Positions 44,224 through 53,235 of a stretch of 64,000 nt of DNA are shown one piece after another. Each line of letters starts with the position of its first letter. Position 1 is the first letter of the stretch. The translations under genes were made by a program, and so were the position numbers. The notes under the pieces were generated by a model. The model was not told the DNA's origin. It saw only the letters and a list, made by a program, of their open reading frames with translations, and searched no databases. The DNA is from Actinomadura hibisca NBRC 15177 (lineage in GTDB: Bacteria > Actinomycetota > Actinomycetes > Streptosporangiales > Streptosporangiaceae): positions 1 through 64,000 of the forward strand of contig NZ_BCRO01000002.1 in assembly GCF_001552635.1 (NCBI RefSeq), read 5' to 3'.

Positions 44224-44259
44224 GGAGTCAAGGCTCGCCGCCGCGCCGCCGCGCCACCA

Positions 44260-44273
44260 GAGACCAAGGTCCC
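44260..44273. promoter_or_regulatory. DevR/DosR-type box upstream of the PPOX gene
   Basis: GAGACCAAGGTCCC, one mismatch from the palindrome at 45172. It is 37 bases from the PPOX start codon, almost the same spacing as in front of usp. Confidence 0.6.
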
Positions 44274-44314
44274 TTCCCCGGGGCCCGTCCGCCCGGACGT
44301 CCCGCCGGGGCCGG

Positions 44315-45067
44315 TCAGCGCCCGCCGAGACCGTTGTCGCCCCGCGCGTCGGCCTTGAGCTGCGCGGCGAACGCGGCCGCCTGCGTGCGGCGGCTCATGT
44401 TCAGCTTGGCGAACAGGTTGGACACGTAGTTCTTGACGGTCTTCTCCGCCAGGTACATGCGCTCGCCGATCTGCCGGTTGGTCAGCCCCTCGCCGATCAG
44501 CTCCAGGATCTGCCGCTCCTGGTCCGACAGCGCCGCCAGCGGGTCCTTGCGCTCCTGCCGCTCGCGCAGCCGCGCCAGCATCCGCGCGGTGCTGCGCGGG
44601 TCCAGCAGCGACTGCCCCGACGCCACCGTGCGCACCGCCCCCACCAGGTCCGAACCGTGGATCTGCTTGAGCACGTACCCCGCCGCGCCCGCCATCACCG
44701 CGTCGAACAGCGCCTGCTCGTCGTCGAAGGAGGTCAGCATCAGGCACGCCACCTCCGGCATCCGCGACCGCACCTCGCGGCACACGCTCACCCCGTCGCC
44801 GTCGGGCAGCCGCACGTCCAGCACCGCCACGTCCGGGCGCGCCGCCGGGATCCGCGCCAGCGCGTGGTCGGCCGTCCCGGCCTCGCCCACCACCTCGATG
44901 TCGTCCTCGGCCGACAGCAGCGCCGCCACGCCCCGCCGCACCACCTCGTGGTCGTCCATCAGGAACACCCGGATGACCCCGCGGGCGCTCGCGGTGTCAG
45001 CAGGGGTGTCAGCGGCGGCGGTGTCGGCGGTGGTGGTGGCGTCGTCGCCGGGGGGCTGGCCGGTCAT
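44315..45067 (-). CDS. devR: NarL/LuxR-type response regulator, DevR/DosR-like
   Basis: A 250-residue response regulator. After a 30-residue Thr/Ala/Asp-rich tail, the receiver domain begins [16 protein letters not shown]; the phosphorylated Asp is Asp84 in VLDVRLPDG and the Lys is in YVLKQI. The C-terminal LuxR helix-turn-helix ([20 protein letters not shown] then [10 protein letters not shown]) is very close to mycobacterial DevR. Start ATG 45067 follows GAGGAGAGGA. It is divergent from the histidine kinase, with a perfect palindromic box between, consistent with autoregulation. Confidence 0.9.
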   Translation of the reverse strand: MTGQPPGDDATTTADTAAADTPADTASARGVIRVFLMDDHEVVRRGVAALLSAEDDIEVVGEAGTADHALARIPAARPDVAVLDVRLPDGDGVSVCREVRSRMPEVACLMLTSFDDEQALFDAVMAGAAGYVLKQIHGSDLVGAVRTVASGQSLLDPRSTARMLARLRERQERKDPLAALSDQERQILELIGEGLTNRQIGERMYLAEKTVKNYVSNLFAKLNMSRRTQAAAFAAQLKADARGDNGLGGR

Positions 45068-45171
45068 GGTGGTCGATCCTCTCCTCGCGCGGCCCGGGGG
45101 AGGGCGGCCGCCGCGTCCGACGTTAGGACCGGTCACGGGCCACCGCGAAGAGCCGAAGGCCTCCGGCGCCC

Positions 45172-45185
45172 GGGACCAAGGTCCC
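45172..45185. promoter_or_regulatory. perfect DevR/DosR-type box between regulator and kinase
   Basis: GGGACCAAGGTCCC, arms GGGACC and GGTCCC around AA. It lies 105 bases before devR and 91 bases before the kinase gene in a 208-base divergent region, which also has a looser copy at 45124-45134 (TTAGGACCGGTC). Confidence 0.7.
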
Positions 45186-45275
45186 CCAAGATCTGTAGGG
45201 CCCTCCCGTGGTCCCCGGGGGGGCGGCCCTCCGCGTCGCCGCGCGGCGCCCCGGCGGGGGAGGGATAATGACCGC

Positions 45276-46988
45276 GTGGCCCCAGAATATCCCGGTGCGG
45301 ACCGTGCCCGACTGGCCCTGCCCCAGCTGCGCCTGGACGACCTGCTGAGCGAGCTGCAGGCCCGGCTGGAGGCGGCGCGCGCCACCCGCGACCGGGTGCA
45401 CGCGCTGCTGGAGGCCGTGGTCTCCATCGGCAGCGAGCTGGACCTGGCCTCGGTGCTGCACCGCATCATCGAGGCCGCCACCACCCTGGCCGACGCCCGC
45501 TACGGCGCCCTCGGCGTCATCGACGAGCACGGCGAGCGGCTGGTGGAGTTCATCACCGTCGGCGTCGGCGAGGAGGAGATCGCCGCGATCGGGCACTGGC
45601 CCCACGGCCGCGGCATCCTCGGCCTGCTCATCAAGGACCCCCGCCCGCTGCGGCTGCCCGACCTCGCCGAACACCCCGAATCCCACGGCCTGCCCCCCGG
45701 GCACCCGCCCATGCGCACCTTCCTGGGCGTGCCGATCCGCGTCCGCGACGAGGTGTTCGGCAACCTCTACCTCACCCAGAAGCAGGACGGCGGCGTCTTC
45801 GACGAGGAGGACGAGGCCGTCGTCACCGCCCTGGCCACCGCCGCCGGCGTCGCCATCGAGAACGCCCGCCTCTACGAGGAGGGACGCCGCCGCCAGCGCT
45901 GGCTGGAAGCCTCCGCCGAGATCTCCACCGCGCTGCTGTCGGGCCTGGACCCCCACCAGGTCAAGGCGCTGCTGGCCCGCCGCGCCCGCCAGATCACCGA
46001 CGCCGCCTTCGCCGCCGTCGCCCTGGCCGACGAGCCCGCCGAGGCGTTCGTGGTCGAGGCCGCCGACGGCGACCGCGCCGCCGACCTGCTCGGCCTGCGC
46101 CTGCCCCTGGACCACCGCGTCGCCGGCGGCGTCTACCGCAGCGGCCAACCCCAGCGCCTGGCCGACGGCCGCGCCGCCGCCCGCGACGCCGCCCTGCCCG
46201 CCGGCCTCGCCGCCGGCCCCCTGCTGGTGGTGCCGCTGGGCCTCGGCGACTCCGCGCAGGGCGTCATCACCGTCGGCAACACCCCCGGCGGCCCCGCCTT
46301 CTCCGACGGCGCGCAACGCCTCCTGGAGGCCTTCGCCGGGCAGGCCGCCATCGCCCTGGAACTCGCCGACCGCCGCCGCGACGCCGAACGCCTCGCCCTG
46401 CTCGAAGACCGCGACCGCATCGCCAAGGACCTGCACGACACCGTCATCCAGCGCCTGTTCGCCACCGCCATGACCCTCATGAGCGCCGGAAAACTCGCCC
46501 ACAACACCGAGGCCAGCGCCCGCATCCAGCGCGCCGTCGACGACCTGGACACCACCATCCGCCAGATCCGCTCCACCATCTTCGCCCTCCAGACCGTCCC
46601 CGGCCAGGAGAGCCTGCGCAGCAAACTCCACACCATCGCCGACGCCGCCGCCGAACACCTCGGCTTCGCGCCCACCGTCCGCCTCGACGGCCTGCTCGAC
46701 ACCGTCGTCCCCGACCACGTCGGCGAACACCTGCTCGCCGTCGTCAACGAGGCCCTGTCCAACGTCGCCCGCCACGCCCACGCCACCCAGGCCACCGTCG
46801 TCATCGAGATCGGCGACGACCTGGTCCTGCGCGTCGAGGACGACGGCACCGGCATCCCCGCCACCGGCCGCCGCAGCGGGCTGCGCAACCTCCAGCAGCG
46901 CGCCGAGAACCTCGGCGGCTCCATGACCCTCCGCACCCGCCCCGACGGCGGCACCCTGCTGCTGTGGCGCGCACCCCTCGACGACTGA
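45276..46988 (+). CDS. devS: GAF-domain sensor histidine kinase, DevS/DosS-like
   Basis: A 570-residue kinase without membrane segments. Two GAF domains (about 50-200 and 215-355) precede a HisKA_3 domain with phospho-acceptor His387 in [13 protein letters not shown] and an HATPase with [10 protein letters not shown] and DDGTGIP. In [23 protein letters not shown] matches the stretch that carries the proximal heme His of DosS/DosT, and His143 is in the right place, so O2/NO/CO sensing is likely. The GTG start follows GGGAGGG at 12 bases. The partner is the divergent devR. Confidence 0.9.
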   Translation: MAPEYPGADRARLALPQLRLDDLLSELQARLEAARATRDRVHALLEAVVSIGSELDLASVLHRIIEAATTLADARYGALGVIDEHGERLVEFITVGVGEEEIAAIGHWPHGRGILGLLIKDPRPLRLPDLAEHPESHGLPPGHPPMRTFLGVPIRVRDEVFGNLYLTQKQDGGVFDEEDEAVVTALATAAGVAIENARLYEEGRRRQRWLEASAEISTALLSGLDPHQVKALLARRARQITDAAFAAVALADEPAEAFVVEAADGDRAADLLGLRLPLDHRVAGGVYRSGQPQRLADGRAAARDAALPAGLAAGPLLVVPLGLGDSAQGVITVGNTPGGPAFSDGAQRLLEAFAGQAAIALELADRRRDAERLALLEDRDRIAKDLHDTVIQRLFATAMTLMSAGKLAHNTEASARIQRAVDDLDTTIRQIRSTIFALQTVPGQESLRSKLHTIADAAAEHLGFAPTVRLDGLLDTVVPDHVGEHLLAVVNEALSNVARHAHATQATVVIEIGDDLVLRVEDDGTGIPATGRRSGLRNLQQRAENLGGSMTLRTRPDGGTLLLWRAPLDD

Positions 46989-47015
46989 CCCCGGGACCGG
47001 GCCCCGGCCGGGCCC

Positions 47016-47486
47016 TCAGTCGGCCTGGTTCCACAGGTCGGGACCGAACACCTCGTACCGGATGCGCTCCTCGCCGACCCCGGCCGCCAGCAGGCCCCGC
47101 CGCACCCCCCGCATGAACGGGATCGGCCCGCACAGGTACGCCCGCGCCTTGGCCGGCAGCGGCACCGGCAGCGCCCCCACGTCGATCCGCCCCTCCAGCA
47201 CGCCCCCGCCCCGCACACCGCCCGGCTTCTCGTACCAGGTCACGGCATGCGCCCGCGGCATCCGCCCCAGCGACGCGGCGACCTGCTCGCGCAGCGCGTG
47301 CACGACGGGGGACCGGTCGGCGTGCAGGAACAACACCTCCCGCTCCGGTTGCACGGCCGCCAGATGGTCCAGCATCGCCGCCGCCGGCGTGACGCCGATC
47401 CCCGCGCTCACCAGCACCAGCGGATCGTCCCCGTCCTCCAGCACCACGTCACCGAACGGCGGCCCGACCTCCAGCTCGTCGCCCAC
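47016..47486 (-). pseudogene. flavohemoprotein remnant, C-terminal reductase part only
   Basis: 156 codons matching only the end of the FAD domain (GDELEVGPPFGDVVLED) and the NAD domain (LVLVSAGIGVTPAAAMLDHL; FLHADRS; AYLCGPIPFMRG) of Hmp-type nitric oxide dioxygenase. The globin domain and most of the FAD domain are absent; upstream, a short run reading QIRVKALVAG may be a further scrap, and then the end of the araC-like gene is reached. The GTG at 47486 has no good ribosome site. A deletion removed about 240 codons. It may still be read as an isolated NAD-binding domain, but I consider it a pseudogene. Confidence 0.7.
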
Positions 47487-47564
47487 CCCGCCACCAGCGC
47501 CTTCACCCGAATCTGCGCCGTGGCCCTCCCCGTGGCCCCGCCCTGCGGCGACGCCGCCCCGCGC

Positions 47565-48626
47565 TCAGTCCCCCGGCCCGCCGGACCCGCCGGGCGTGCC
47601 CCGGAACGTCGCCCGGTAGGCGCTCGGTGACACCCCCAGCGCCTCCTGCAAATGCATCCGCAACGACGCCGCCGTCCCGAACCCCGCCAGCTCCGCCACC
47701 CGCTCCACCGGCAGGTCACCGCCCTCCAGCAGCTCCCGTGCCCGCTCCACCCGCTGCCGCACCAGCCACCGCCCCGGCGACAACCCCGTCTCCTGCCGGA
47801 ACCGCCGCGTGAACGTCCGCACGCTCATCGACGACCGCGCCGCCAGCTCCCGCAACGTCACCGGCCGCTCCAGCCGCTCCAGCGCCCACGCCCGCGCCGC
47901 CCCCGTCGAGGACGCCCCCTGCTCCGGCACCGGACGCGGCACGTACTGCGCCTGCCCGCCCTCCCGGTACGGCGGCACCACCGTGCGGCGCGCCACCCAC
48001 GCCGCCGCCCCCGCCCCGTGGTCGCACCGGATCATGTGCAGGCACAGGTCGATGCCCGCCGCCTCGCCCGCCGACGTCAGCACCGCCCCCTCGTCCACGT
48101 ACAACACGTCCGCGTCCAGCTCCACCCCCGGGAAGCGCCGCCGGAACAACGCCGCCGACCGCCAGTGCGTGGTCGCGCGCCGCCCCTCCAGCAACCCCGC
48201 CGCCGCCAGCGTGAACGCCCCCGTGCAGATCGCCGCGATCCGCGCGCCCCGCCCGTGCGCCGCCCGCAACACCCCCGCCACCGAACCACCCGCACCGCCC
48301 GCGCCGCCCGCGCCGTTCTGGCCGTCCGGGCTGTCCGCGCCGCTTTCGAGGCCGTCCTGCTCGTCCAGTTCGTGGGACGCCACCACCACGACGGTGTCCG
48401 CCTCGGCCACCGCTTCCAGGCCGTGCTCCACCAGCACCGCGAAATCGGCGTCGCTGCGCACCGCGCCCGGCTCCGGGGCGCACGACACCACCTCGTACAA
48501 CCCCTCGCCCGCCGCCGACTCCGCCGTCCCGAACAGCTGGTGCACCAGCCCCAGCTCCATCGGCAGCACCCCGTGCCGCACCAGCACCGCCACCCGATGC
48601 CGCCCGTCCCCCGAGAACACCCCCAC
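47565..48626 (-). CDS. GlxA-type regulator: DJ-1/PfpI domain plus AraC DNA-binding domain
   Basis: A 353-residue transcription factor. Residues 1-190 have the class I amidotransferase-like fold (VAVLVRHGVLPMELGLVHQLF; AAICTGAFTLAAAGLL, where the nucleophile-like Cys is retained). Residues 250-345 are an AraC HTH pair (TLRELAARSSMSVRTFTRRF; LPVERVAELAGFGTAASLR). I choose GTG 48626 behind GGGAGGGG. An Asn/Gly/Ala-rich insert lies near residue 100. It is divergent from the quinone reductase, which is its probable target. Confidence 0.85.
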   Translation of the reverse strand: MGVFSGDGRHRVAVLVRHGVLPMELGLVHQLFGTAESAAGEGLYEVVSCAPEPGAVRSDADFAVLVEHGLEAVAEADTVVVVASHELDEQDGLESGADSPDGQNGAGGAGGAGGSVAGVLRAAHGRGARIAAICTGAFTLAAAGLLEGRRATTHWRSAALFRRRFPGVELDADVLYVDEGAVLTSAGEAAGIDLCLHMIRCDHGAGAAAWVARRTVVPPYREGGQAQYVPRPVPEQGASSTGAARAWALERLERPVTLRELAARSSMSVRTFTRRFRQETGLSPGRWLVRQRVERARELLEGGDLPVERVAELAGFGTAASLRMHLQEALGVSPSAYRATFRGTPGGSGGPGD

Positions 48627-48749
48627 CAGCGCCCCTCCCGCCTGGCCCGATCCTTGCACAACATGGCCCACCGGCCACTCGTGACCGATCCCCCCACCGC
48701 CCACGATGGACCACCAGAGCAACCATCCCGACCAGCGGAGGGGACACCG

Positions 48750-49541
48750 ATGAACGTGCTGTGGATCTTCGCCCACCCCGAACCCCGCTCCCTCAACGGC
48801 GCCCTGCGCGACGAGGGACTGCACACCCTGAAGGACCTCGGCCACGACGTGTGCGAATCCGACCTGTACGCCATGGACTGGAACCCCGTCGTCACCGGCC
48901 GCGACTACGGCCACGACCCCGGCCCGAGCACCGGCGCCGATGGTGATCCCGGCCGCCTGCTGGTCGGGCCCGCCTCGGCCGCCGCCCACGCCGCCGGGAC
49001 CCTGCCCGAGGAGATCCGCGCCGAGCAGGCCAAGGTCACCTGGGCCGACGCGCTGGTCGTGCAGTTCCCCCTGTGGTGGTTCGGCGTCCCCGCCATCCTC
49101 AAGGGCTGGTTCGACCGCGTGTTCGTCAAGGGCTTCGCCTTCGGCGTCACCGCCCCCGACGGCCGCACCCCCCGCTACGGCGACGGCCCCCTGGCCGGCA
49201 AGCGCGCCCTGGCCGTCACCACCATCGGCGCCCGCCCCCAGAGCATCGGCCCCCGCGGCGTCAACGGCCCCACCGACGAGGTCCTGTGGCCCCTGCTGCA
49301 CGGGGTGTTCTGGTACACCGGCATGGACGCGCTACCGCCGCTGGAGATCCCCAGCGCCGACCGCCTCACCGACGACGACTACCGCCACCACGCGCAGCGC
49401 CTGCGCCGCCGCCTGCACGACCTGCCCCACACCCCGCCCATCGCCTACCGCCACCAGGACGGCGGCGACTACGACCAGAACCTGGTCCTGCACCCCCACA
49501 TCGCCCCCGGCCGCACCGGCATCGCCGCCCACACCCGCTGA
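48750..49541 (+). CDS. NAD(P)H dehydrogenase (quinone), flavodoxin-like fold
   Basis: A 263-residue flavoprotein of the NQO1/KefF/MdaB family. WIFAHPEPRSLNGALRDEGL is the FMN/FAD phosphate-loop start, ADALVVQFPLWWFGVPAILKGWFDRVF is the family core (shown in segments FPLWWFGVPAILKGW and FDRVFVKGFAFG), and GPRGVNGPTDEVLWPLLHGVF follows. It reduces quinones by two electrons, avoiding radicals. SD GGAGGGG precedes the ATG. Divergent from and probably controlled by the GlxA-type gene. Confidence 0.88.
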   Translation: MNVLWIFAHPEPRSLNGALRDEGLHTLKDLGHDVCESDLYAMDWNPVVTGRDYGHDPGPSTGADGDPGRLLVGPASAAAHAAGTLPEEIRAEQAKVTWADALVVQFPLWWFGVPAILKGWFDRVFVKGFAFGVTAPDGRTPRYGDGPLAGKRALAVTTIGARPQSIGPRGVNGPTDEVLWPLLHGVFWYTGMDALPPLEIPSADRLTDDDYRHHAQRLRRRLHDLPHTPPIAYRHQDGGDYDQNLVLHPHIAPGRTGIAAHTR

Positions 49542-49601
49542 CCGCGCGCCAGCCACCGGACACCGCCTACCGGTCGCTCGAAGACCCCCGGGAAAGAGCG
49601 A

Positions 49602-49632
49602 GGCCCCGGACCACCGCTGGAGGTCCGGGGCC
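49602..49632. terminator. bidirectional hairpin between two convergent genes
   Basis: 11-bp perfect stem GGCCCCGGACC / GGTCCGGGGCC (49602-49612 with 49622-49632), nine-base loop. Confidence 0.7.
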
Positions 49633-49664
49633 GATGCCCCACGGGGGAAGAAGCCGGAGCGGCC

Positions 49665-50480
49665 TCAGGCGGCGACGCCCGCCGCGGCGGGCAGCCCCAC
49701 CGGCTCGACCGCCTCACCCGACACCACGGCGACGGGAGCGGCGGCGGGGACGGGGGAGGGGACCGGCCGCACGGCGCGCACCGGGCGCACCCGGCTGCCG
49801 ACCATCATCTTCAGCACCCGCCACCCATCGCGCCAGGTGTTCAGGTGCGACTCGCCGAACAGCCGGTTGCCCTCGAAGCTGGCGACCTCGGCGATGCGCA
49901 GGCCCGTGGTGACGGCGTTGACGCACATCTCGGTCTCGATCTCGAACCCGGTCGAGCGCAGCCGCAGCGTGTCCACCGCCGAGCGGCGCAGCGCCACGTA
50001 CCCGTAGCACAGGTCGCTCCACCCGGTCCGGTACAGCGTGTTCGCCAGCGCCGTCAGGCCCCTGTTCCCGGCGCGGCGCAGGAACGTCAGGTCCTCCGAC
50101 CCGCCGCCGCACGCGTACCGCGAGCCCTTGACGAAGTCGAAGCCGCGGGCGACCAGCGCCACGAACGAGGGGATCTCGGCAGGGTCCATGCTGCCGTCGG
50201 CGTCCAGCATCACGATCACCTCACCGGTCGCGGCGGCGAACCCGGCCTGCAGCGCCAGGCCCTTGCCGCGCGGCGGCTGGCTGATGATCCGGGCGTCGGG
50301 GCGCAGCGCCGCGGCGATCTCGGCCGACCCGTCGGTGGACTCGCCGTCCACGATGACGATCTCGTCGACCCCGGTCAGCCGCGGCAGCAGCCATCGCAGG
50401 TTGTCGGCCTCGTTCAGGGTGGGGATCACCGCCGTCACCGTCGGGGCGGTGGCCGGGCGGTTCGGCTCGGTGGTGGTCAT
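49665..50480 (-). CDS. family 2 glycosyltransferase (dolichol-phosphate mannosyltransferase-like)
   Basis: A 271-residue GT-A fold enzyme. TAVIPTLNEADNLRWLLPRL, IVDGESTDGSAEIA and VIVMLDADGSMDPAEIP (the DxD-type metal site) place it in GT2 near polyprenyl-phosphate hexosyltransferases. There are no membrane helices, and the last 45 residues are a Pro/Ala/Val-rich tail. Probably adds a sugar to a lipid carrier or polysaccharide; acceptor unknown. Confidence 0.85.
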   Translation of the reverse strand: MTTTEPNRPATAPTVTAVIPTLNEADNLRWLLPRLTGVDEIVIVDGESTDGSAEIAAALRPDARIISQPPRGKGLALQAGFAAATGEVIVMLDADGSMDPAEIPSFVALVARGFDFVKGSRYACGGGSEDLTFLRRAGNRGLTALANTLYRTGWSDLCYGYVALRRSAVDTLRLRSTGFEIETEMCVNAVTTGLRIAEVASFEGNRLFGESHLNTWRDGWRVLKMMVGSRVRPVRAVRPVPSPVPAAAPVAVVSGEAVEPVGLPAAAGVAA

Positions 50481-50543
50481 CGTCGGCTCCGTGGCGTCGT
50501 GGGGCGGAACACTTGGTTAGATGTGAGCCGCGCCACCGGATGT

Positions 50544-50572
50544 TTGAAAAAATCTTCACGCGCCCTTTATGT
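50544..50572 (+). promoter_or_regulatory. sigma-70-type promoter upstream of the lipoprotein hydrolase
   Basis: TTGAAA at 50544-50549 and TTATGT at 50567-50572, separated by 17 bases, in an AT-rich island within the 232-base divergent gap. It would give a leader of about 135 bases before the ATG at 50713. Confidence 0.5.
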
Positions 50573-50712
50573 CCGCAGATCACAAGATTGCCGGGACGGG
50601 CGCGCCCGCCGCCGGACCGGCCCCGCCCCAGGGCAGAACGGGTGTCCGCGCGACACCCCGGCCCCGCCGTTCGGTACGTAGCACGGCAACGAGTGCGTAA
50701 CAATGGCTCGCT

Positions 50713-52329
50713 ATGGCATGGCGCAGGAGAACGGGAACCGGTGTCCGACTGGCGTCCGCCGCCCTCACGGCGGGCGCGCTGACCGCGTGCGTGCCCGCGA
50801 TGGGCGGCGACGACGGCAAGGGCGCCCGCAAGGACGCGGGCCGCGCGCCCGTGCCCGCCGTCCAGGCCGAGTGCAAGGGCGTCCCCGCCCCCGGCGACTC
50901 CAAGGCCCGCCAGCTGCGCGGCATGTGGATCGCCACCGTCGCCAACATCGACTGGCCCAAGGACGGCGACCGGACCGCCGCCCAGCAGCAGGCCCGGTTC
51001 CGGCAGCTGCTCGACACCGCCAAGGCCATGAACCTCAACGCGGTGTTCGTGCAGATCCGCCCCAACTCCGACGCCTTCTACCCCTCGCCCTACGAGCCCT
51101 GGTCGCAGTGGATCACCGGGACGCCCGGCAAGGACCCCGGCTACGACGTGCTGGACTTCATGGTCAAGGAGGCCCACGCGCGCAACCTGGAGTTCCACGC
51201 CTGGTTCAACCCCTACCGCGTCGCCCGCCACGACGACCTGGACAAGCTCGCCCCGGACAGCCCCGCCCGCAAGCACCCCGACTGGGTCCGCAAGTACGGC
51301 GGCGGCATGTGGTACGACCCGGGCCTGCCCCAGGTCCGCGACCTGGCCACCAAGGCCGTCATGGACGTGGTCGGCAAGTACGACGTCGACGCCGTGCACT
51401 TCGACGACTACTTCTACCCCTATCCCGAGGGCACCGGCGACTACCCCGACCAGGCCACCTTCAAGACCTACGGCAAGGGCATGAAGCTGGCCGACTGGCG
51501 CCGCCGCAACGTCGACGAGCTGGTCTCCTCCCTGTCGCGCCGCATCCACGACGCCAAACCCTGGGTGCGGTTCGGCATCAGCCCCTTCGGCGTGTGGCGC
51601 AACAAGAGCACCGACCCCGCCGGATCGGCCACCAGCGCCCTGCAGAGCCACGACGCCCAGTACGCCGACACCCGCAAGTGGATCCGCGAAGGCTGGATCG
51701 ACTACGTCACCCCCCAGCTGTACTGGCCCATCGGCGACCGCCGCGCCGACTACGCCACCCTGGTCGACTGGTGGTCCAGGCAGGTCGCCGGCACCAAGGT
51801 GCAGCTCACCATCGGCCAGGCCGCCTACCGCGTCGGCGAGGACGCCACCTGGAAGAACCCCGCCGAACTGTCGCGCCACCTGACCCTCAACGCCCGCCAC
51901 CCCGAGGTCCGCGGCGACGTCTACTTCAGCGCCGCCAACGTCGCCGCCAACAAGCAGGGCTTCGCCGCCCGCCTGCGCGCCGACCACTACGCCCGCCCCG
52001 CCATCCCGCCCGCCGCGCCCACCGGCGGCGGCAAGGCCCCCGCCGCCACCCAGGGCACCGCCGTCGCCGACGACGACAAGGGCGTGCGCGTGCAGTGGCG
52101 GCCCGCCGAGGGCGCCACCTACTACGCGGTCTACCGCACCGACGGCAAGGGCCCGGCCTGCGGCCCGGTCGACCCGGCGCGGCTGCTGGCCACCGTGCGC
52201 GGCGGCGGCGTCATCGACCCCACCGCCAAGCCCGGCCACACCTACACCTACCAGGTGACCGCCCTGGACCGCCTCCACCACGAGAGCGCGCCCGGCCGTG
52301 CCGCAACGGTGACCGTCGCCCGGGGATAA
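50713..52329 (+). CDS. family 10-like glycosyl hydrolase lipoprotein (GHL10)
   Basis: A 538-residue surface lipoprotein. The signal peptide ends in the lipobox LTAC with Cys26. Residues 65-390 are the GHL10/DUF187-type TIM barrel: LRGMWIATVANIDWP, NAVFVQIRPNSDAFYPS, HAWFNPYRVA, AVHFDDYFYPYPEG (the conserved acid loop) and GWIDYVTPQLYWPIG. A C-terminal fibronectin-III-like domain (RVQWRPAEGATYYAVYR; YTYQVTALDR) follows a Gly/Ala/Pro linker. Likely acts on cell-wall or extracellular polysaccharide. Confidence 0.88.
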   Translation: MAWRRRTGTGVRLASAALTAGALTACVPAMGGDDGKGARKDAGRAPVPAVQAECKGVPAPGDSKARQLRGMWIATVANIDWPKDGDRTAAQQQARFRQLLDTAKAMNLNAVFVQIRPNSDAFYPSPYEPWSQWITGTPGKDPGYDVLDFMVKEAHARNLEFHAWFNPYRVARHDDLDKLAPDSPARKHPDWVRKYGGGMWYDPGLPQVRDLATKAVMDVVGKYDVDAVHFDDYFYPYPEGTGDYPDQATFKTYGKGMKLADWRRRNVDELVSSLSRRIHDAKPWVRFGISPFGVWRNKSTDPAGSATSALQSHDAQYADTRKWIREGWIDYVTPQLYWPIGDRRADYATLVDWWSRQVAGTKVQLTIGQAAYRVGEDATWKNPAELSRHLTLNARHPEVRGDVYFSAANVAANKQGFAARLRADHYARPAIPPAAPTGGGKAPAATQGTAVADDDKGVRVQWRPAEGATYYAVYRTDGKGPACGPVDPARLLATVRGGGVIDPTAKPGHTYTYQVTALDRLHHESAPGRAATVTVARG

Positions 52330-52384
52330 CGATCTTGAAGCCGGGGCAGGAACACCACACCTGATCGCCCCCGGAGGTATGAGC

Positions 52385-52588
52385 ATGGCCCTGTCGATGG
52401 AGGAGCAGCGGATCCTCGCCGCGATCGAGATCCGGCTCACCGCGGACGAACCGCGGCTGGCCCATCGCCTGTCCACTCTCGGACGACCGCGGCGCAGCCG
52501 CCGCGTCCGCCTGATCGCGGCGGTGCTGGTCGCCGCGCTCGGCGTCGCCACGGCGCTGGCCGGCGCCGTGATCACCGCCTTCTCCTGA
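52385..52588 (+). CDS. DUF3040 small membrane protein
   Basis: 67 residues: an N-terminal MALSMEEQRILAAIEIRL segment typical of DUF3040 (MPLSEHEQRLLEQIE in others), a basic patch, and one C-terminal helix (VRLIAAVLVAALGVATALAG). I use ATG 52385 because GGAGG is seven bases before it; ATG 52379 would be only one base from the same site. Function unknown. A very strong hairpin follows about 90 bases later. Confidence 0.8.
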   Translation: MALSMEEQRILAAIEIRLTADEPRLAHRLSTLGRPRRSRRVRLIAAVLVAALGVATALAGAVITAFS

Positions 52589-52679
52589 CGCCCTCTCCTG
52601 ACCCCGCCCGCCCGACAGGGCCCCACCCCACCCAGACGCCCCCCGCACACGCTCCCCGCACCCGCCCCTGGAAACGACG

Positions 52680-52724
52680 AACGCCGAGGCCCGGCGAGAT
52701 CAGATCTCGCCGGGCCTCGGCGTT
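52680..52724. terminator. 21-bp perfect hairpin, bidirectional terminator
   Basis: 52680-52700 pairs exactly with 52704-52724 around a CAG loop. It ends the DUF3040 transcript and would equally end any minus-strand transcript from 52.85 kb. Confidence 0.85.
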
Positions 52725-52730
52725 CAGGCC

Positions 52731-52844
52731 GGTGTGGTGGTCGCCTCACGGCGAAAGGCACAACGAAGCTCCAGCCCGGACCGCAAGGGCCCGGCGGTAT
52801 TCCTCGAAGGCGTTGTGTAGAGCCCGGGGGACACATGCCACACC
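52731..52844. ncRNA. candidate structured RNA, strand uncertain
   Basis: A 114-base segment with nested complementarity and no likely gene. The ends pair (GGTGTGG 52731-52737 with CCACACC 52838-52844), an inner helix pairs CACAACG (52759-52765) with CGTTGTG (52811-52817), and the centre forms a hairpin 52774-52782/52787-52795 with one C-C and one A-G mismatch closed by a GCAA tetraloop on the plus strand. The GNRA loop favours the plus strand; the flanking hairpin at 52680 would be a 3' terminator on the minus strand. A 47-codon minus-strand ORF starting at 52867 is the alternative explanation. The remaining gap to 53235 shows nothing clear. Confidence 0.3.
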
Positions 52845-53235
52845 GACACCACCCAGCTTAACCGCATCCCGGCAGTGCCTCTTCCACCCGCCCGCCCCTT
52901 CCACCGTTCCCCTGCCGATGTGTGCTGGGTCACCTCACCCCGGGGTGAGGGTTGCCTGCGCGCGTGCACCGCGCCCGATCCGGGAGCGTCTCCCAAGAGG
53001 AACGAACGCGGGGAAGCGAGAACCGGCCCCGCCGGACCGACACCGGCGGCGCCCGCCAGGGCGCCGGAGCGGCCAGGGGCCCCATGCCCCCCGACCGCCG
53101 CCGGCACGGGGAAATCCCGGCCCGGTCAGGTCCGGCGGCCACGCCCACGGGCGGCGCACCGGCCGGCGACACGCTCGGCAACACGTCCGGTGACACCGCT
53201 GACGCGTGCAGCGGCACAAGTGAGGAGTCGGCGCA

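Noticed and set aside
47016..47486. Intact stand-alone oxidoreductase gene
   Set aside because: Begins in the middle of the FAD domain, has no credible ribosome site, and lacks the globin and most of the flavin-binding region.
52724..53107. 127-codon minus-strand gene
   Set aside because: Upstream half is low-complexity and lies over GC-rich non-coding DNA; only the last 47 codons could be considered, and the RNA-like pairing there is an equally good explanation.
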